In this document: in pieces, positions 30,930-39,366 of the stretch | How positions within the stretch are numbered: the first letter of the stretch is position 1 | How the letters are laid out: the number at the start of each line of letters is the position of its first letter | NCBI GenBank assembly: GCA_050699815.1 | Contig: JBOHFT010000004.1 | Span: 1 to 64,000 of the forward strand | DNA length: 64,000 nt | Source: GCA-003244245 sp050699815 | Lineage (GTDB): Bacteria > Actinomycetota > Actinomycetes > Mycobacteriales > Pseudonocardiaceae | Reading direction: 5' to 3' | Notes under the pieces: generated by a model | Told to the model about the DNA's origin: nothing | The model's input: only the letters and a program-made list of their open reading frames with translations | Database searches by the model: none | Translations under genes and position numbers: made by a program

Positions 30930-32219
30930 ATGGATCTCCGTCGGCAGGTCCCGCGCACCGACGCGGTGCTGGCCGATCCGGCTGTCGCGGCCGCCGTCGG
31001 CAAGCTCGGGCGCTCGGAGGTGAAGCGGGCGGTGGCCGCGGCCCAGCAGCGGGTGCGCGAAGGTGCCCTGCCGCCAGCCGGTGTCGTCGCCGACGTGCTG
31101 GCCGCCTTGCCGGACACGGTGACGTCCCTGCGCCCGGTGCTTAACGCGACTGGGGTGCTGCTGCATACCAATCTTGGCCGGGCACCGCTGTCCGCGGCGG
31201 CGGTCGGGGCGCTGGCCACGGCGGCCGGCCCCACCGACGTCGAGCTCGACCTGGGCACCGGGGGGCGGGGCCGTCGCGGGGCAGGGGCACTGGGCGCGCT
31301 GGCCGATGCGGTGCCGGCGGCGGGCGGCGTGCATGTGGTGAACAACGGTGCCGCTGCGCTGGTGCTGGCCGCGACCGCGCTGGCGGCTGGCCGGGAGATC
31401 GTGCTGGCCCGCGGTGAGCTGGTGGAGATCGGTGATGGGTTCCGCATCCCGGATCTGCTGGTGTCCACTGGGGCCCGGCTGTGTGAGGTCGGTACCACCA
31501 ACCGGGTTACCCGTGCGGATTATGCTGCGGTGATTGGGCCGCAGACCGGGTTCGTGCTCAAGGTGCACCCGTCGAACTTCCGGATCACCGGGTTCACCTG
31601 CTCGGTGGCGGTGGCGCAGCTGACTGGGCTGGGTGTGGCGGTGGTCGCTGATATTGGCTCGGGATTGCTCGCGCCGCACCCGGTGCTGCCCGGTGAGCCT
31701 GATGCTGCCACCGTGCTGGCCCAGGGTGCTGACCTGGTCACGGCCAGTGGTGACAAGCTCCTTGGTGGCCCGCAGGCCGGGTTGCTGCTGGGCTCGGCGG
31801 AGCTGGTGGCCCGGCTGCGGCGGCATCCGCTGGCGCGGGCGTTGCGGGTGGACAAGCTCACCCTTGCCGCGCTGGAGGCCACCCTGCGGGGCCCGGCGAC
31901 GCCTACTGCGCAGGCGCTGGCCGCTGAGCCGGGCTTGCTGCACCGGCGGGCGGTGGCGATCGCGGCGGCACTGGCCGCGCATGGGGTGGCTGCGACGGCG
32001 GTGGTGTCGCAGGCCACGGTGGGTGGTGGGGGCGCGCCGGGGGTCATGCTTGCCAGTGCCGCGGTCAGCTTGCCGGAGCGTTTCGCGGCGCTGTTGCGGG
32101 CTGGCAGCCCGCCGGTGCTTGGGCGGGTCGAGCGTGGCCGCTGCCTGCTTGACTTGCGTGCGCTGCCGGCCGGGCAGGACGCTGTGGTGCGTGATGCGGT
32201 CCTGGCATGCATGTCGTAG
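30930..32219 (+). CDS. selA: L-seryl-tRNA(Sec) selenium transferase
   Basis: 429 residues from ATG 30930. PVLNATGVLLHTNLGRAPLS and FVLKVHPSNFRITGF are SelA signatures; the PLP-binding Lys276 lies in SGDKLLGGPQAG. It converts seryl-tRNA(Sec) to selenocysteyl-tRNA(Sec) with selenophosphate, as a homodecamer in the cytosol. The length is normal for bacterial SelA (about 430-460). The cognate tRNA gene lies 5.5 kb upstream on the same strand. It overlaps selB by 13 bp. selD is not in the window. Confidence 0.93.
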   Translation: MDLRRQVPRTDAVLADPAVAAAVGKLGRSEVKRAVAAAQQRVREGALPPAGVVADVLAALPDTVTSLRPVLNATGVLLHTNLGRAPLSAAAVGALATAAGPTDVELDLGTGGRGRRGAGALGALADAVPAAGGVHVVNNGAAALVLAATALAAGREIVLARGELVEIGDGFRIPDLLVSTGARLCEVGTTNRVTRADYAAVIGPQTGFVLKVHPSNFRITGFTCSVAVAQLTGLGVAVVADIGSGLLAPHPVLPGEPDAATVLAQGADLVTASGDKLLGGPQAGLLLGSAELVARLRRHPLARALRVDKLTLAALEATLRGPATPTAQALAAEPGLLHRRAVAIAAALAAHGVAATAVVSQATVGGGGAPGVMLASAAVSLPERFAALLRAGSPPVLGRVERGRCLLDLRALPAGQDAVVRDAVLACMS

Positions 32220-32593
32220 TCACGGCCGACCACGTTGATCATGGTAAGTCCACCCTGGTCCGGGCCCTGACCGGGATGGAGCCTGACCGCTGGGCGGAGG
32301 AACGCCGACGGGGGATGAGCATCGATCTCGGGTTCGCCTGGACGACCCTGCCCACCGGGGCGACGGTGGCGTTTGTGGATGTGCCTGGCCACGAGCGGTT
32401 TGTGCCGGCCATGCTCGCCGGGGCTGGGCCGGTGCCTGCCGTCATGTTCGTGGTCGCCGCCGACGGGGGCTGGATGCCGCAGTCCCGGGAGCATCTGCAG
32501 GCACTGCACGCGCTTGGTGTCCGGCATGGCCTGCTGGTGGTGACCCGCAGCGACCTGATGGACGGTACCGTCTGGCCGGTTCAGGTCACGTGA
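32207..32593 (+). pseudogene. selB: Selenocysteine elongation factor SelB, truncated after the G4 motif
   Basis: 128 codons. Residues 1-115 match SelB: G1 in TADHVDHGKSTL (the usual first Gly is Asp here), G3 DVPGHERF, and TRSDL as G4. Full SelB is about 580 residues, with three more EF-like domains and four winged helices that bind SECIS RNA. After TRSDLMDGTVW the frame ends within 8 codons, where the sequence joins the 3' end of a convergent DUF397 gene. Without the rest, selenocysteine cannot be inserted, unless an intact selB exists elsewhere. Confidence 0.88.
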
Positions 32594-32802
32594 GCGAACT
32601 CGTCGTTCTTCACGCCGCTGATCCAGGCGGCCAGCTCGGCGTGGGTGAGGAACACCACGGCCCCGTCGGGGTGCTTGCTATCCTGCACCGCGATCCGGCC
32701 ATCGTCCAGCGATGCCACCTCGACGCAGTCCTGGGTGCCGCCGTTACCGGGACTGCGGCTGCTCTTGCGCCACACCGCGTGGGACAGGTCAACCCGGGTC
32801 AT
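32581..32802 (-). CDS. DUF397 protein
   Basis: 73 residues from ATG 32802, with GGAGAGGAGG eight bases upstream. AVWRKSSRSPGNGGTQDCVE followed by AVQDSKHPDGAVVFLTHAEL is the complete DUF397 signature. These small cytosolic proteins pair with an upstream XRE-DUF5753 regulator, here 19 bp away on the same strand. They are thought to form an antitoxin-like or signalling partnership that affects development in Streptomyces. Its 3' end overlaps truncated selB by 13 bp. Confidence 0.88.
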   Translation of the reverse strand: MTRVDLSHAVWRKSSRSPGNGGTQDCVEVASLDDGRIAVQDSKHPDGAVVFLTHAELAAWISGVKNDEFAHVT

Positions 32803-32821
32803 CCCGCGCCTCCTCTCCTGG

Positions 32822-33685
32822 CTACTGGTAGTGCGCCAGCGTAGTGGAGATGAGGTCAACGGACTCTGCGGGGGACAGCGCCAGCGAGCTCAGCACGGCG
32901 AAGCGCATGACGCAGCGCCGCACGTGGTCTTGCTCCTCCAGGTAGATCGAGCCCGCAGGTCCCTCGACGTAGCCCACATCGTGCGCCAGGTCGGGCAGCG
33001 TGACGAGGGTGAACGCCCCCTCCATGCCGGGATGCGGGCCGGCCGCGAACGGCACCACCTGGACGGTGATGTTGGGCTGGCTGGTCAGCTCCAGTAGGCG
33101 TTCCAGTTGGCCGCGCATCACCCGGTCGCCGCCCACCGGGCAGTGCAGCACCGCCTCGCTGAGGATCGCCTGATAGGTAAGTGGGTCATCGCCGGTGAGC
33201 ACGTGCTGGCGGATCATCCGGGCGGCGACCAGGTTCTCCAGCACCTCGATCGGGGTGGCGGGCTCGAGAGTGGTCATCAGCGCGCGGGCGTAGTCGGAGG
33301 TCTGCAGCAGGCCGGGCACCAGGGCCAGCTCGAACTGACGGACTGTGGTGGCCGCCTGCTCCAGACCGACCATGGTCTGGTAGGGCTTGGGTAACGCGCT
33401 GGACTGCCACCAGCCCTTCTGCCGGGCTTCGCGGGCCATCCGTACCAGGACGGCCGTCTCGTCGGCGGGCACCTCATAGACGGCCGCCAGGTGCTCGACC
33501 TCGGCGGGCTGCGGCGCATACGACCGGGTCTCGACGCGCTGCAGCTTCGAGCGTGACCAGCGCGGCGAGTGCGGCTTGAGCAGCGCGACGGCCTCCTCGA
33601 TGGTCAGCTCCATGCGATCCCGGTGGCCCCGCAGCGACTCGGCCAACTGCCAGAGCCGCAGCGTCGGGCTGACCCCGCGATCCAT
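32822..33685 (-). CDS. XRE-family regulator with DUF5753 domain
   Basis: 287 residues from ATG 33685 (an upstream GTG would add five). N-terminal helix-turn-helix in ELTIEEAVALLKPHSPRWSR and SKLQRVE. From about residue 110 the DUF5753 domain has FELALVPGLLQTSDYARALM, RQHVLTGDDPLTYQAILSEA and VQVVPFAAGPHPGMEGAFTL. It forms the usual pair with the downstream DUF397 gene. An inverted repeat 70 bp upstream (33759-33790) is a candidate autoregulatory site. Confidence 0.88.
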   Translation of the reverse strand: MDRGVSPTLRLWQLAESLRGHRDRMELTIEEAVALLKPHSPRWSRSKLQRVETRSYAPQPAEVEHLAAVYEVPADETAVLVRMAREARQKGWWQSSALPKPYQTMVGLEQAATTVRQFELALVPGLLQTSDYARALMTTLEPATPIEVLENLVAARMIRQHVLTGDDPLTYQAILSEAVLHCPVGGDRVMRGQLERLLELTSQPNITVQVVPFAAGPHPGMEGAFTLVTLPDLAHDVGYVEGPAGSIYLEEQDHVRRCVMRFAVLSSLALSPAESVDLISTTLAHYQ

Positions 33686-33758
33686 CACGACCTCCCCCAA
33701 GCTGGGTGGCAGTGCCAGCCAGTTGACACGCGTGCACCAGCCCTTTCGAGTGCTATAA

Positions 33759-33790
33759 AGGGAAACCTATTGTTATCCATGGGTTTCCCT
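33759..33790. promoter_or_regulatory. Candidate operator between divergent genes
   Basis: AGGGAAACC and GGTTTCCCT (9-bp perfect arms) flank a 14-base AT-rich spacer containing TATTGTTATC. Lying in the only AT-rich part of the 212-bp divergent spacer, it fits a binding site for the XRE regulator. Confidence 0.5.
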
Positions 33791-33897
33791 GTCGATAGTG
33801 GTGCAACCCAAGCATAGGGGGTCCGTCCGGGCTTACCACACAGCACGCCGTGTCCCCCGGGCGCAGGGCAAGATCCCATGACCGGAGGAGGGCAACT

Positions 33898-34299
33898 ATG
33901 GCGATCCACGAGGGCAGTGACGACCGGGCAGTGGACCCCACGCCACGAGGTGGCGAGGAGCTATCGGCTGATGAGGAGCCCGAGTGCAGCGAGGAAGAGT
34001 TCGCCAAGGAGGTGCGCGACCTCGTTACCGCTGAGGCGCCGCAGGTGTTCGCGCTGGTAGAGGAGTACGGCGAGCGGCTCGACGGCTGCGTCGTCGCTTG
34101 GGGCATGGCCTTCGACGATCACGTCGACGTCCTCAGTGTGAGCAGCGGCCGGCAGTGTGAGCAGCGGCCGGCGCGCGCGCCTGCCCTCGGTCGAACGCGC
34201 CCACCCGTGAGTGGCGATACGAGCTATAGCTCGCAACGCCACTCACGGGTCAGGCGGCGAACAGCAGGGTCAGCCCGCCGACTGTGTAGCCGACCATGA
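33898..34299 (+). CDS. Small acidic protein, C-terminus replaced by repeat read-through
   Basis: 133 codons from ATG 33898 (GGAGGAGGG upstream). The first 80 residues are strongly acidic and resemble a family of small actinomycete proteins found next to XRE-DUF397 pairs: CSEEEFAKEVRDLVTAEAPQ and VVAWGMAFDDHVDVLSV. After residue 80 the frame runs through a 19-bp tandem repeat and a terminator hairpin and encodes basic, random-looking sequence, so the natural C-terminus has been lost. It overlaps the convergent membrane gene by 50 bp. The function is unknown. Confidence 0.55.
   Translation: MAIHEGSDDRAVDPTPRGGEELSADEEPECSEEEFAKEVRDLVTAEAPQVFALVEEYGERLDGCVVAWGMAFDDHVDVLSVSSGRQCEQRPARAPALGRTRPPVSGDTSYSSQRHSRVRRRTAGSARRLCSRP
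34136..34172 (+). repeat. Tandem direct repeat, 19 bp x 2
   Basis: GTGTGAGCAGCGGCCGGCA occurs twice in a row (the second copy lacks the last base). It marks the point where the acidic protein's homology ends. Confidence 0.8.
34203..34250. terminator. Nested hairpin of the CCCGTGAGTGGC family
   Basis: ACCCGTGAGTGGCG and CGCCACTCACGGGT form a 14-bp perfect stem enclosing a second perfect palindrome CGAGCTATAGCTCG (34220-34233). It lies directly at the stop codon of the minus-strand membrane gene. The position fits transcription termination. Confidence 0.75.
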
Positions 34300-35572
34300 G
34301 GACCATCAGGGGGAGCTGGCCGATGATGGCTTCGGACCGGGGGAACAGCGCGACCGAGCGGTCGTGGGCGCTGATGACCGCGAGGACGTGGCCGGCGACG
34401 ACCGCGATGACCTGGACCAGGGCGATACCGGTTGCCGTGATCAGGCCGTAGTTGACGGCGCCGGAAACTCCCACACTGCTGCCCAGCGGAGGGGAGAGCA
34501 TGGCGATGGCCTGCTGTCCCTGAAAGAGCAGCAAGGAGAAGTAGTGGGCGATGACGTAGCCCACGACGATGGGGATGACGGTGTGCGCGAGCAGCCCGGG
34601 AACCGGTTTCCGGCCCTGGTTACCGACCTTACCGGCCAGCATGGTCGCCCCGACGAACGTGACGGCGACCAGGCCGATCATCAGTAACAGGCCGGCGGTG
34701 GAGATCACCGCGACCGGGACCGGCGCACCCTGGATGGCGCGGCGCCAGTCCGCGGAACCGGAGATGCTGTCGAAGAATGTCGAGCCCAGCAGCACCGCGA
34801 TCAGGGCCACAATGCCCGGCGCCGGCCCCAGCGTGGCGGCCCCATCGAGCGGGTTGCGCAGCACGAGGCGGCCGTCGTCGCGTCGCCCGAAGGGCGCCAA
34901 CGTGGCGACCACCGTGGAATAGGCCTCGAACCCGTCGCCGGTGGCGAACCAGCGCTGGCCGAACAGGACGGCCGCGCTGAGCTGGATGGCAGCGTAACTG
35001 GTGAGATACCACAGCAGCACGGTGACCGCGGCCCCGTGCGGGGCGGCCAGCTCCAGCCACACGAAGCTGAGCAGTGACAGCGCGGCCGGCCAGTAGCCGA
35101 GCCGGTGCGGCAGCGGCAGCAGCCCCCGGTCAGCGGGAATCCAGGTGATGGCGGCGAGCAGCAGATGAATCGTGCGCAGCGGGTTGACCAGCCGCCACAC
35201 CGGGCCGAACAGCAGCGACAGCGGGACAATCCCCACCCAGAACAGCACATAGACCGCATGGGGCAGGGGATTTCTCCCGTCGTCGGGTACCAGCAGCGCC
35301 ATGGCGATGACATAGGCCGTTGCGGCGAGGCCGAGCAGGCGCAGCAGCCACCGCAGCCCGGTGCTGTCCACCAGCCGCTCGATCGGCAGCGGCACGGCCC
35401 GCCCTGCCGCCCCGGCGCGCAACCGCGGGGTCTGCCACAGCACACCTAAGCCGAAAAACGAGGCCAGCAGGGCCAGGACGGCCCCCTGCGCCAGCAGATC
35501 CAGCGGTAACGGCAGGTCTTGTCGCCCCCCGATCCCGTGCGCGAGGACCTCCGCCGCGTCGCCGGTCAGCAT
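34250..35572 (-). CDS. Polytopic membrane protein in the lysC-asd-cupredoxin run
   Basis: 440 residues from ATG 35572; the long upstream extension in this frame is antisense noise from the preceding gene. About ten hydrophobic helices are visible (for example LLAQGAVLALLASFFGLGVL, AYVIAMALLVP, VLFWVGIVPLSLLFGPVW, PVAVISTAGLLLMIGLVAVT). FWVGIVPLSLLFGPVWRLVN with conserved Pro/Trp recurs in actinobacterial proteins that accompany cupredoxin lipoproteins. It overlaps the preceding gene by 7 bp. A role with the cupredoxin and the second membrane protein is likely, possibly in metal or redox homeostasis, but no substrate can be assigned. Confidence 0.75.
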   Translation of the reverse strand: MLTGDAAEVLAHGIGGRQDLPLPLDLLAQGAVLALLASFFGLGVLWQTPRLRAGAAGRAVPLPIERLVDSTGLRWLLRLLGLAATAYVIAMALLVPDDGRNPLPHAVYVLFWVGIVPLSLLFGPVWRLVNPLRTIHLLLAAITWIPADRGLLPLPHRLGYWPAALSLLSFVWLELAAPHGAAVTVLLWYLTSYAAIQLSAAVLFGQRWFATGDGFEAYSTVVATLAPFGRRDDGRLVLRNPLDGAATLGPAPGIVALIAVLLGSTFFDSISGSADWRRAIQGAPVPVAVISTAGLLLMIGLVAVTFVGATMLAGKVGNQGRKPVPGLLAHTVIPIVVGYVIAHYFSLLLFQGQQAIAMLSPPLGSSVGVSGAVNYGLITATGIALVQVIAVVAGHVLAVISAHDRSVALFPRSEAIIGQLPLMVLMVGYTVGGLTLLFAA

Positions 35573-36573
35573 GCCGCTTCCGATTTCGCCCCGCGCGCCA
35601 GGCGCGCTCCGGCAACGAGCAGCCCCAGCGCCGTGGCGTAGGTGAGCACAGTCAAGCCGCGGTCCAGCACCTCCGGGCCCGCAAAGGGCAGCTGGGAGTA
35701 CCACAGCACGCTGATATCCGTGGCGGCCAGCAGCAGGATCATGGTCCCGGTCGTGATGACCCTGGCGGCGGCGGTTTCCCTGCGGCGCACCGTGCTGACC
35801 ACGGTGACACCGCCGACCAGCAAGCTGAATGCGCCCACCGCGCCGACGCCGATCCATCCGAAGACAGGCCCACCTTGCTGCGGAGCGAATCCGGTGCCGA
35901 GCAGATGCAGCACAAAGGCCAGGATCCCGGTGGCAACGACGACGGCCATCGGCCGGTGCCAGTTCCGCAGCCACCCGATGGCCGCTACCGCGGCGGCGAG
36001 CAGCACGAGGGCCCCCACCCATGGCCACGGAGACGGCGGCGGTATCCGCTCCCGGGTGCCGACGACGGTGACCTGCTGGCCGCCCACGATCAGCGGGAGC
36101 TGCCAGGACGTCTCGACGGGATTCGCGGGTGCCTCGAGCCGGGCGTCGGTCCAGGTGGCGCTGTCCCCCTCGCGCAGCTGCACCCATCTCGGCGCATCCT
36201 GGGACGCCGGGGCGCCCCGGGTCTGCCCGGTCTCGGCAGCGGTGGGGCTGAGCTCATTGACCTGCACCCGGTGCTGGGACAACCGCAGGAACGGCTCACC
36301 GCGGTAGCCCAGGACCACGATCTCCGCCGCGCCCTGGTTGGTGACCCGTACCCACTGCCCGCCGACCCCGACGGTCACCGCCATGGCCGGTACCGCGGGC
36401 CGGATCGCGGTCACCACGGCCCGGTAATTGCTGGGTGACCCACCGCCCCCGGCGATGTGCGCCGCGGCTGGCGCCGGGTTAATCAGCGCGAGCAGGCCCG
36501 CCAGCACCGCGGCCAGCACGGTCAGCGCAACGGCGCGCATCCCCTCCCGGGGCCAGGCCGGTGGCCTGGCCAT
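35566..36573 (-). CDS. Membrane protein with signal peptide and extracytoplasmic domain
   Basis: 335 residues from ATG 36573 (ATG 36540 would give a cleaner signal peptide). Residues 12-35 are a signal sequence ending NPAPAAAHIAGG. An extracytoplasmic beta-rich domain of about 150 residues follows (VTVGVGGQWVRVTNQGAAEI and VVLGYRGEPFLRLSQHRVQV), then five or so membrane helices to the C-terminus. A His directly after the predicted cleavage site resembles the N-terminal His of copper-binding CopC-like proteins, but other ligands are not evident. The start overlaps the cupredoxin stop (TGATG). Confidence 0.75.
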   Translation of the reverse strand: MARPPAWPREGMRAVALTVLAAVLAGLLALINPAPAAAHIAGGGGSPSNYRAVVTAIRPAVPAMAVTVGVGGQWVRVTNQGAAEIVVLGYRGEPFLRLSQHRVQVNELSPTAAETGQTRGAPASQDAPRWVQLREGDSATWTDARLEAPANPVETSWQLPLIVGGQQVTVVGTRERIPPPSPWPWVGALVLLAAAVAAIGWLRNWHRPMAVVVATGILAFVLHLLGTGFAPQQGGPVFGWIGVGAVGAFSLLVGGVTVVSTVRRRETAAARVITTGTMILLLAATDISVLWYSQLPFAGPEVLDRGLTVLTYATALGLLVAGARLARGAKSEAAC

Positions 36574-37001
36574 CAGCGGACCAGGAGCTGGAACAGCAGC
36601 AGCCCGCTGTCATGGGTCTCGACTTCGAACACTCCGGGTACGTCGGCCAAGAACTGCAGGGTGGCCGGGCTGCCCGGGGTGAGCTGCAGGGTTTTGTCGT
36701 AACCATGAACGTGCAGCTCGTCGCGCCGGTCGCTGGTTACCTCGATGCGCACCTGGGTGCCCCGGTCCACGTCGACCCGGGCGGGCACGCCGTCGACCTT
36801 GCCGCCGCTGATCCGCACCGAGATGTCCTTGTCCGGGGCCTGGGTGGGCTGCTGACCAGCAAGCCCGGCTGGTCCGGCCGGGCTCGTGGCCTCCGTGTGC
36901 TGCGGGACCGGCCCCGACGTCGCTGGCTGCGCCCCACCTGAGCAACCGATTGCGAGCACCAGCACCGCCGCCGTCACGGCCATCCGGCCCAGGACGTTCA
37001 C
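36573..37001 (-). CDS. Cupredoxin-like lipoprotein
   Basis: 142 residues from GTG 37001, which overlaps the asd stop by 4 bp; a GTG at 37010 is the alternative. LVLAIGCSGG is a lipobox (Cys17), so the protein is exported and lipid-anchored. After a Pro/Thr linker comes a cupredoxin-like domain: VRIEVTSDRRDELHVHGYDK and FLADVPGVFEVETHDSGLLL. The HxH and final His could bind copper, but the canonical Cys ligand is absent, so electron-transfer activity is uncertain. It begins the three-gene extracytoplasmic part of a run that starts with lysC. Confidence 0.8.
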   Translation of the reverse strand: MNVLGRMAVTAAVLVLAIGCSGGAQPATSGPVPQHTEATSPAGPAGLAGQQPTQAPDKDISVRISGGKVDGVPARVDVDRGTQVRIEVTSDRRDELHVHGYDKTLQLTPGSPATLQFLADVPGVFEVETHDSGLLLFQLLVR

Positions 37002-38104
37002 CGTGACCACTCCCGATCAGCACGCACGATGTCCTCGGCGATCTCGTAGGTGTTGAGTGCGGCACCTTTGCGCAGGTTGTCCCCGCAGACGAAGAAGTCC
37101 AGCGTGTTCGTGAAGTCCAGGGCCTGGCGGATCCGGCCGACGTAGGTCGGGTCCGCGCCGACCACCGCGGCGGGGGTCGGCCACACCCCGGCCGCTGGAT
37201 CGTCGGCCAGCACGATGGTCGGCTGCGCGGCGAGCACCGCGCGGGCCTGCCCGGCGGTGACCGGCCGGGCGAACACCGCGTGCACCGCGAGCGCGTGGGT
37301 GGTGACCACCGGGACCCGCACGCAGGTGGCGGACACCTTGAGAGCCGGGATGCCGAGGATCTTGCGGGACTCGTTGCGCACCTTGAGTTCCTCGGAGGTC
37401 CAGCCGCCGTCTCTCAGTGACCCGGCCCAGGGCACGACGTTGCACGCCAGCGGTGCCGGAAACGGGGACTGGGCGGGCAGCCCCGCCGCGGCCAGCGCCT
37501 CGGCGACGTCCCCACCGCGCACTCCGAGGCCCTGGCCCGCGACTGCGGCGAGCTCGGCGTGCAGCCGGTCCACACCTTGCTGGCCAGCGCCGGAGGCGGC
37601 CTGGTAGCTGGCCACCACGAGTTCGGTGAGCCCGAACTCACGGTGCAGCGCACCCAGCGCGGCCATCATCGACAGCGTCGTGCAGTTGGGGTTGGAGATG
37701 ATCCCCTTCGGCCTGCGGGCCGCAGCCGCGGCGTTGCATTCCGGGACGACCAGCGGCACGTCGGGGTCCATCCGGAACGCACCGGAGTTGTCCACCGCGA
37801 CCGCGCCGCGCGCCACCGCGACCGGGGCCCAGTGCTTCGAGATCTCGTCCGGGACGTCGAACATCGCGATGTCCACGCCGTCGAAGGCCTCCGGGGCGAG
37901 TTCGGCGACGACCCGCTGCTCGCCCCGCACAGTGATCTTCTTGCCGGCCGAGCGGGCCGAGGCGATCAGCCGGATATCGCCCCAGGGCACCGACGGCCGC
38001 GAGTTGATGATGTCGATCATGACGGTGCCGACGGCACCGGTGGCGCCGACAATGGCCAGCGTCGGGCTCGTGTCTTGCGGGGCACCCGCACCCGGGTTCA
38101 TCAC
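36998..38104 (-). CDS. asd: Aspartate-semialdehyde dehydrogenase
   Basis: 368 residues from GTG 38104 (ATG 38101 is equally good). LAIVGATGAVGTVMIDII is the NADP-binding start, SNPNCTTLSMMAAL contains the catalytic Cys, and SYQAASGAGQQGVDRL and the RVPVVTTHALAVH region complete the family pattern. It reduces aspartyl phosphate to aspartate semialdehyde for Lys, Met, Thr and diaminopimelate synthesis. It overlaps lysC upstream and the cupredoxin gene downstream by a few bases, so all are co-translated. Confidence 0.95.
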   Translation of the reverse strand: MMNPGAGAPQDTSPTLAIVGATGAVGTVMIDIINSRPSVPWGDIRLIASARSAGKKITVRGEQRVVAELAPEAFDGVDIAMFDVPDEISKHWAPVAVARGAVAVDNSGAFRMDPDVPLVVPECNAAAAARRPKGIISNPNCTTLSMMAALGALHREFGLTELVVASYQAASGAGQQGVDRLHAELAAVAGQGLGVRGGDVAEALAAAGLPAQSPFPAPLACNVVPWAGSLRDGGWTSEELKVRNESRKILGIPALKVSATCVRVPVVTTHALAVHAVFARPVTAGQARAVLAAQPTIVLADDPAAGVWPTPAAVVGADPTYVGRIRQALDFTNTLDFFVCGDNLRKGAALNTYEIAEDIVRADREWSR

Positions 38105-39366
38105 CGCCCGGTCCCGGCGTAGACGATGGCTGGCTCGGCACTGCCCAGCTCGAACGCCTGATGGATCGCGCGCACCGCATTGTCCAGATCCTTGGCGCGG
38201 ACCAGCACCGAGATCCGGATCTCTGAGGTGTTGATGGTCTCGATGTTCACCCCGGCCTGGGCCAGCGCCTCGCAGAACCGCGCGGTGACCCCTGGATGCG
38301 AGCGCATGCCCGCGCCAATCAGCGACACCTTGCCGATCTGGTCGTCACACAGGATGTCGTCGAAACCAATGTGGGACTGCATGGCGCGCAGCGCCTTGAC
38401 CGCGATCGGCCCGTCGGGCTTGGGCATGGTGAAGGTGATGTCGGTGCGGCCGGTGTCGCTGTGCGAGATGTTCTGCAGCACCATGTCGATGTTGAGCTCG
38501 GCGTCGGCGATGACGCGGAAGATGTGGGCGGCCTTGCCGAGCTCGTCGGGCACCCCGGTGACGGTGATCTTCGACTCGGACCGGTCATGCGCGACGCCGG
38601 TGAGCAGGACCTGTTCCACGGTGAGATCCTCCACTGATCCGGACACCATCGTGCCGTGGTTTCGGCTGTACGACGAGCGGACGTGTATCGCAACCTGGTT
38701 GCGCCGGGCGTATTCGACGCAGCGCAGCATGAGCACCCTCGCCCCGCACGCGGCCATCTCCAGCATTTCCTCGTAGGTAATGGTGTCGAGCTTGCGGGCA
38801 TCGGGCACGATCCGCGGGTCGGCGGAGTACACGCCATCGACGTCGGTGTAGATCTCGCACACATCCGCGTCGAGCGCCGTGGCCAGCGCGATCGCGGTGA
38901 TGTCGGAGCCGCCCCGGCCCAACGTGGTGACATCCTTGGTGTCCTGCGACACCCCCTGGAACCCGGCAACCAGAGCCACCGCGCCCTGGTCGAGAGCGTT
39001 GCGTACCCGGCCCGGCGTCACGTCGATGATGCGGGCCCTGCCGTGGGCGCCGGTGGTGATCACTCCGGCCTGCGAGCCGGTGAACGAGCGGGCGTCCACG
39101 CCCAGGGCGTGCACCGCCATCGCGACCAGCGCATTGGAGATCCGCTCGCCCGCGGTGAGCAGCATGTCCAGCTCACGCTGCTGAGGTTCGGGCGAGATCT
39201 GCCTGGCGAGGTCGAGTAACTCGTCGGAGGTGTCACCCATCGCCGACACCACCACCACGACCTCGTTGCCGACGTTGCGCGTCTCGACGATCCGCTCGGC
39301 CACCTTCTTGATCCGCTCGGCGCTGTCCACCGACGATCCGCCATATTTCTGGACGACGAGCGCCAC
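38101..39366 (-). CDS. lysC: Aspartate kinase
   Basis: 421 residues from GTG 39366 (ALVVQKYGGSSVDSAERIKK), the normal actinobacterial length; the extra 42 codons of the open frame upstream have no homology. It contains FTGSQAGVITTGAHGRARII and GRGGSDITAIALATALDADV, then two C-terminal ACT domains with VTGVPDELGKAAHIFR and INTSEIRISVLV for feedback control. It phosphorylates aspartate as the first step to Lys, Met and Thr. An internal ATG (MVSGSVEDLTVEQVLLTGV) could start the separate ACT-domain subunit known from corynebacteria. First gene of a five-gene overlapping run. Confidence 0.95.
   Translation of the reverse strand: MALVVQKYGGSSVDSAERIKKVAERIVETRNVGNEVVVVVSAMGDTSDELLDLARQISPEPQQRELDMLLTAGERISNALVAMAVHALGVDARSFTGSQAGVITTGAHGRARIIDVTPGRVRNALDQGAVALVAGFQGVSQDTKDVTTLGRGGSDITAIALATALDADVCEIYTDVDGVYSADPRIVPDARKLDTITYEEMLEMAACGARVLMLRCVEYARRNQVAIHVRSSYSRNHGTMVSGSVEDLTVEQVLLTGVAHDRSESKITVTGVPDELGKAAHIFRVIADAELNIDMVLQNISHSDTGRTDITFTMPKPDGPIAVKALRAMQSHIGFDDILCDDQIGKVSLIGAGMRSHPGVTARFCEALAQAGVNIETINTSEIRISVLVRAKDLDNAVRAIHQAFELGSAEPAIVYAGTGR

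Noticed and set aside
30402..31982. Long minus-strand open frame opposite selA
   Set aside because: It runs through selA, the coiled-coil relic and an SbcC-like fragment with Arg/His/Gln-rich noise; only the end near 30412-30591 has homology.
27673..32593. Search for a selenoprotein with in-frame TGA near the Sec genes
   Set aside because: No TGA in a conserved Cys-like context was found; the stops of neighbouring genes are followed by non-homologous sequence.
35573..36187. N-terminal extension of the membrane gene at 34250-35572
   Set aside because: The extra codons are an alternative frame of the preceding membrane gene and are Arg/Gly-rich; ATG 35572 fits the overlap pattern of the operon.
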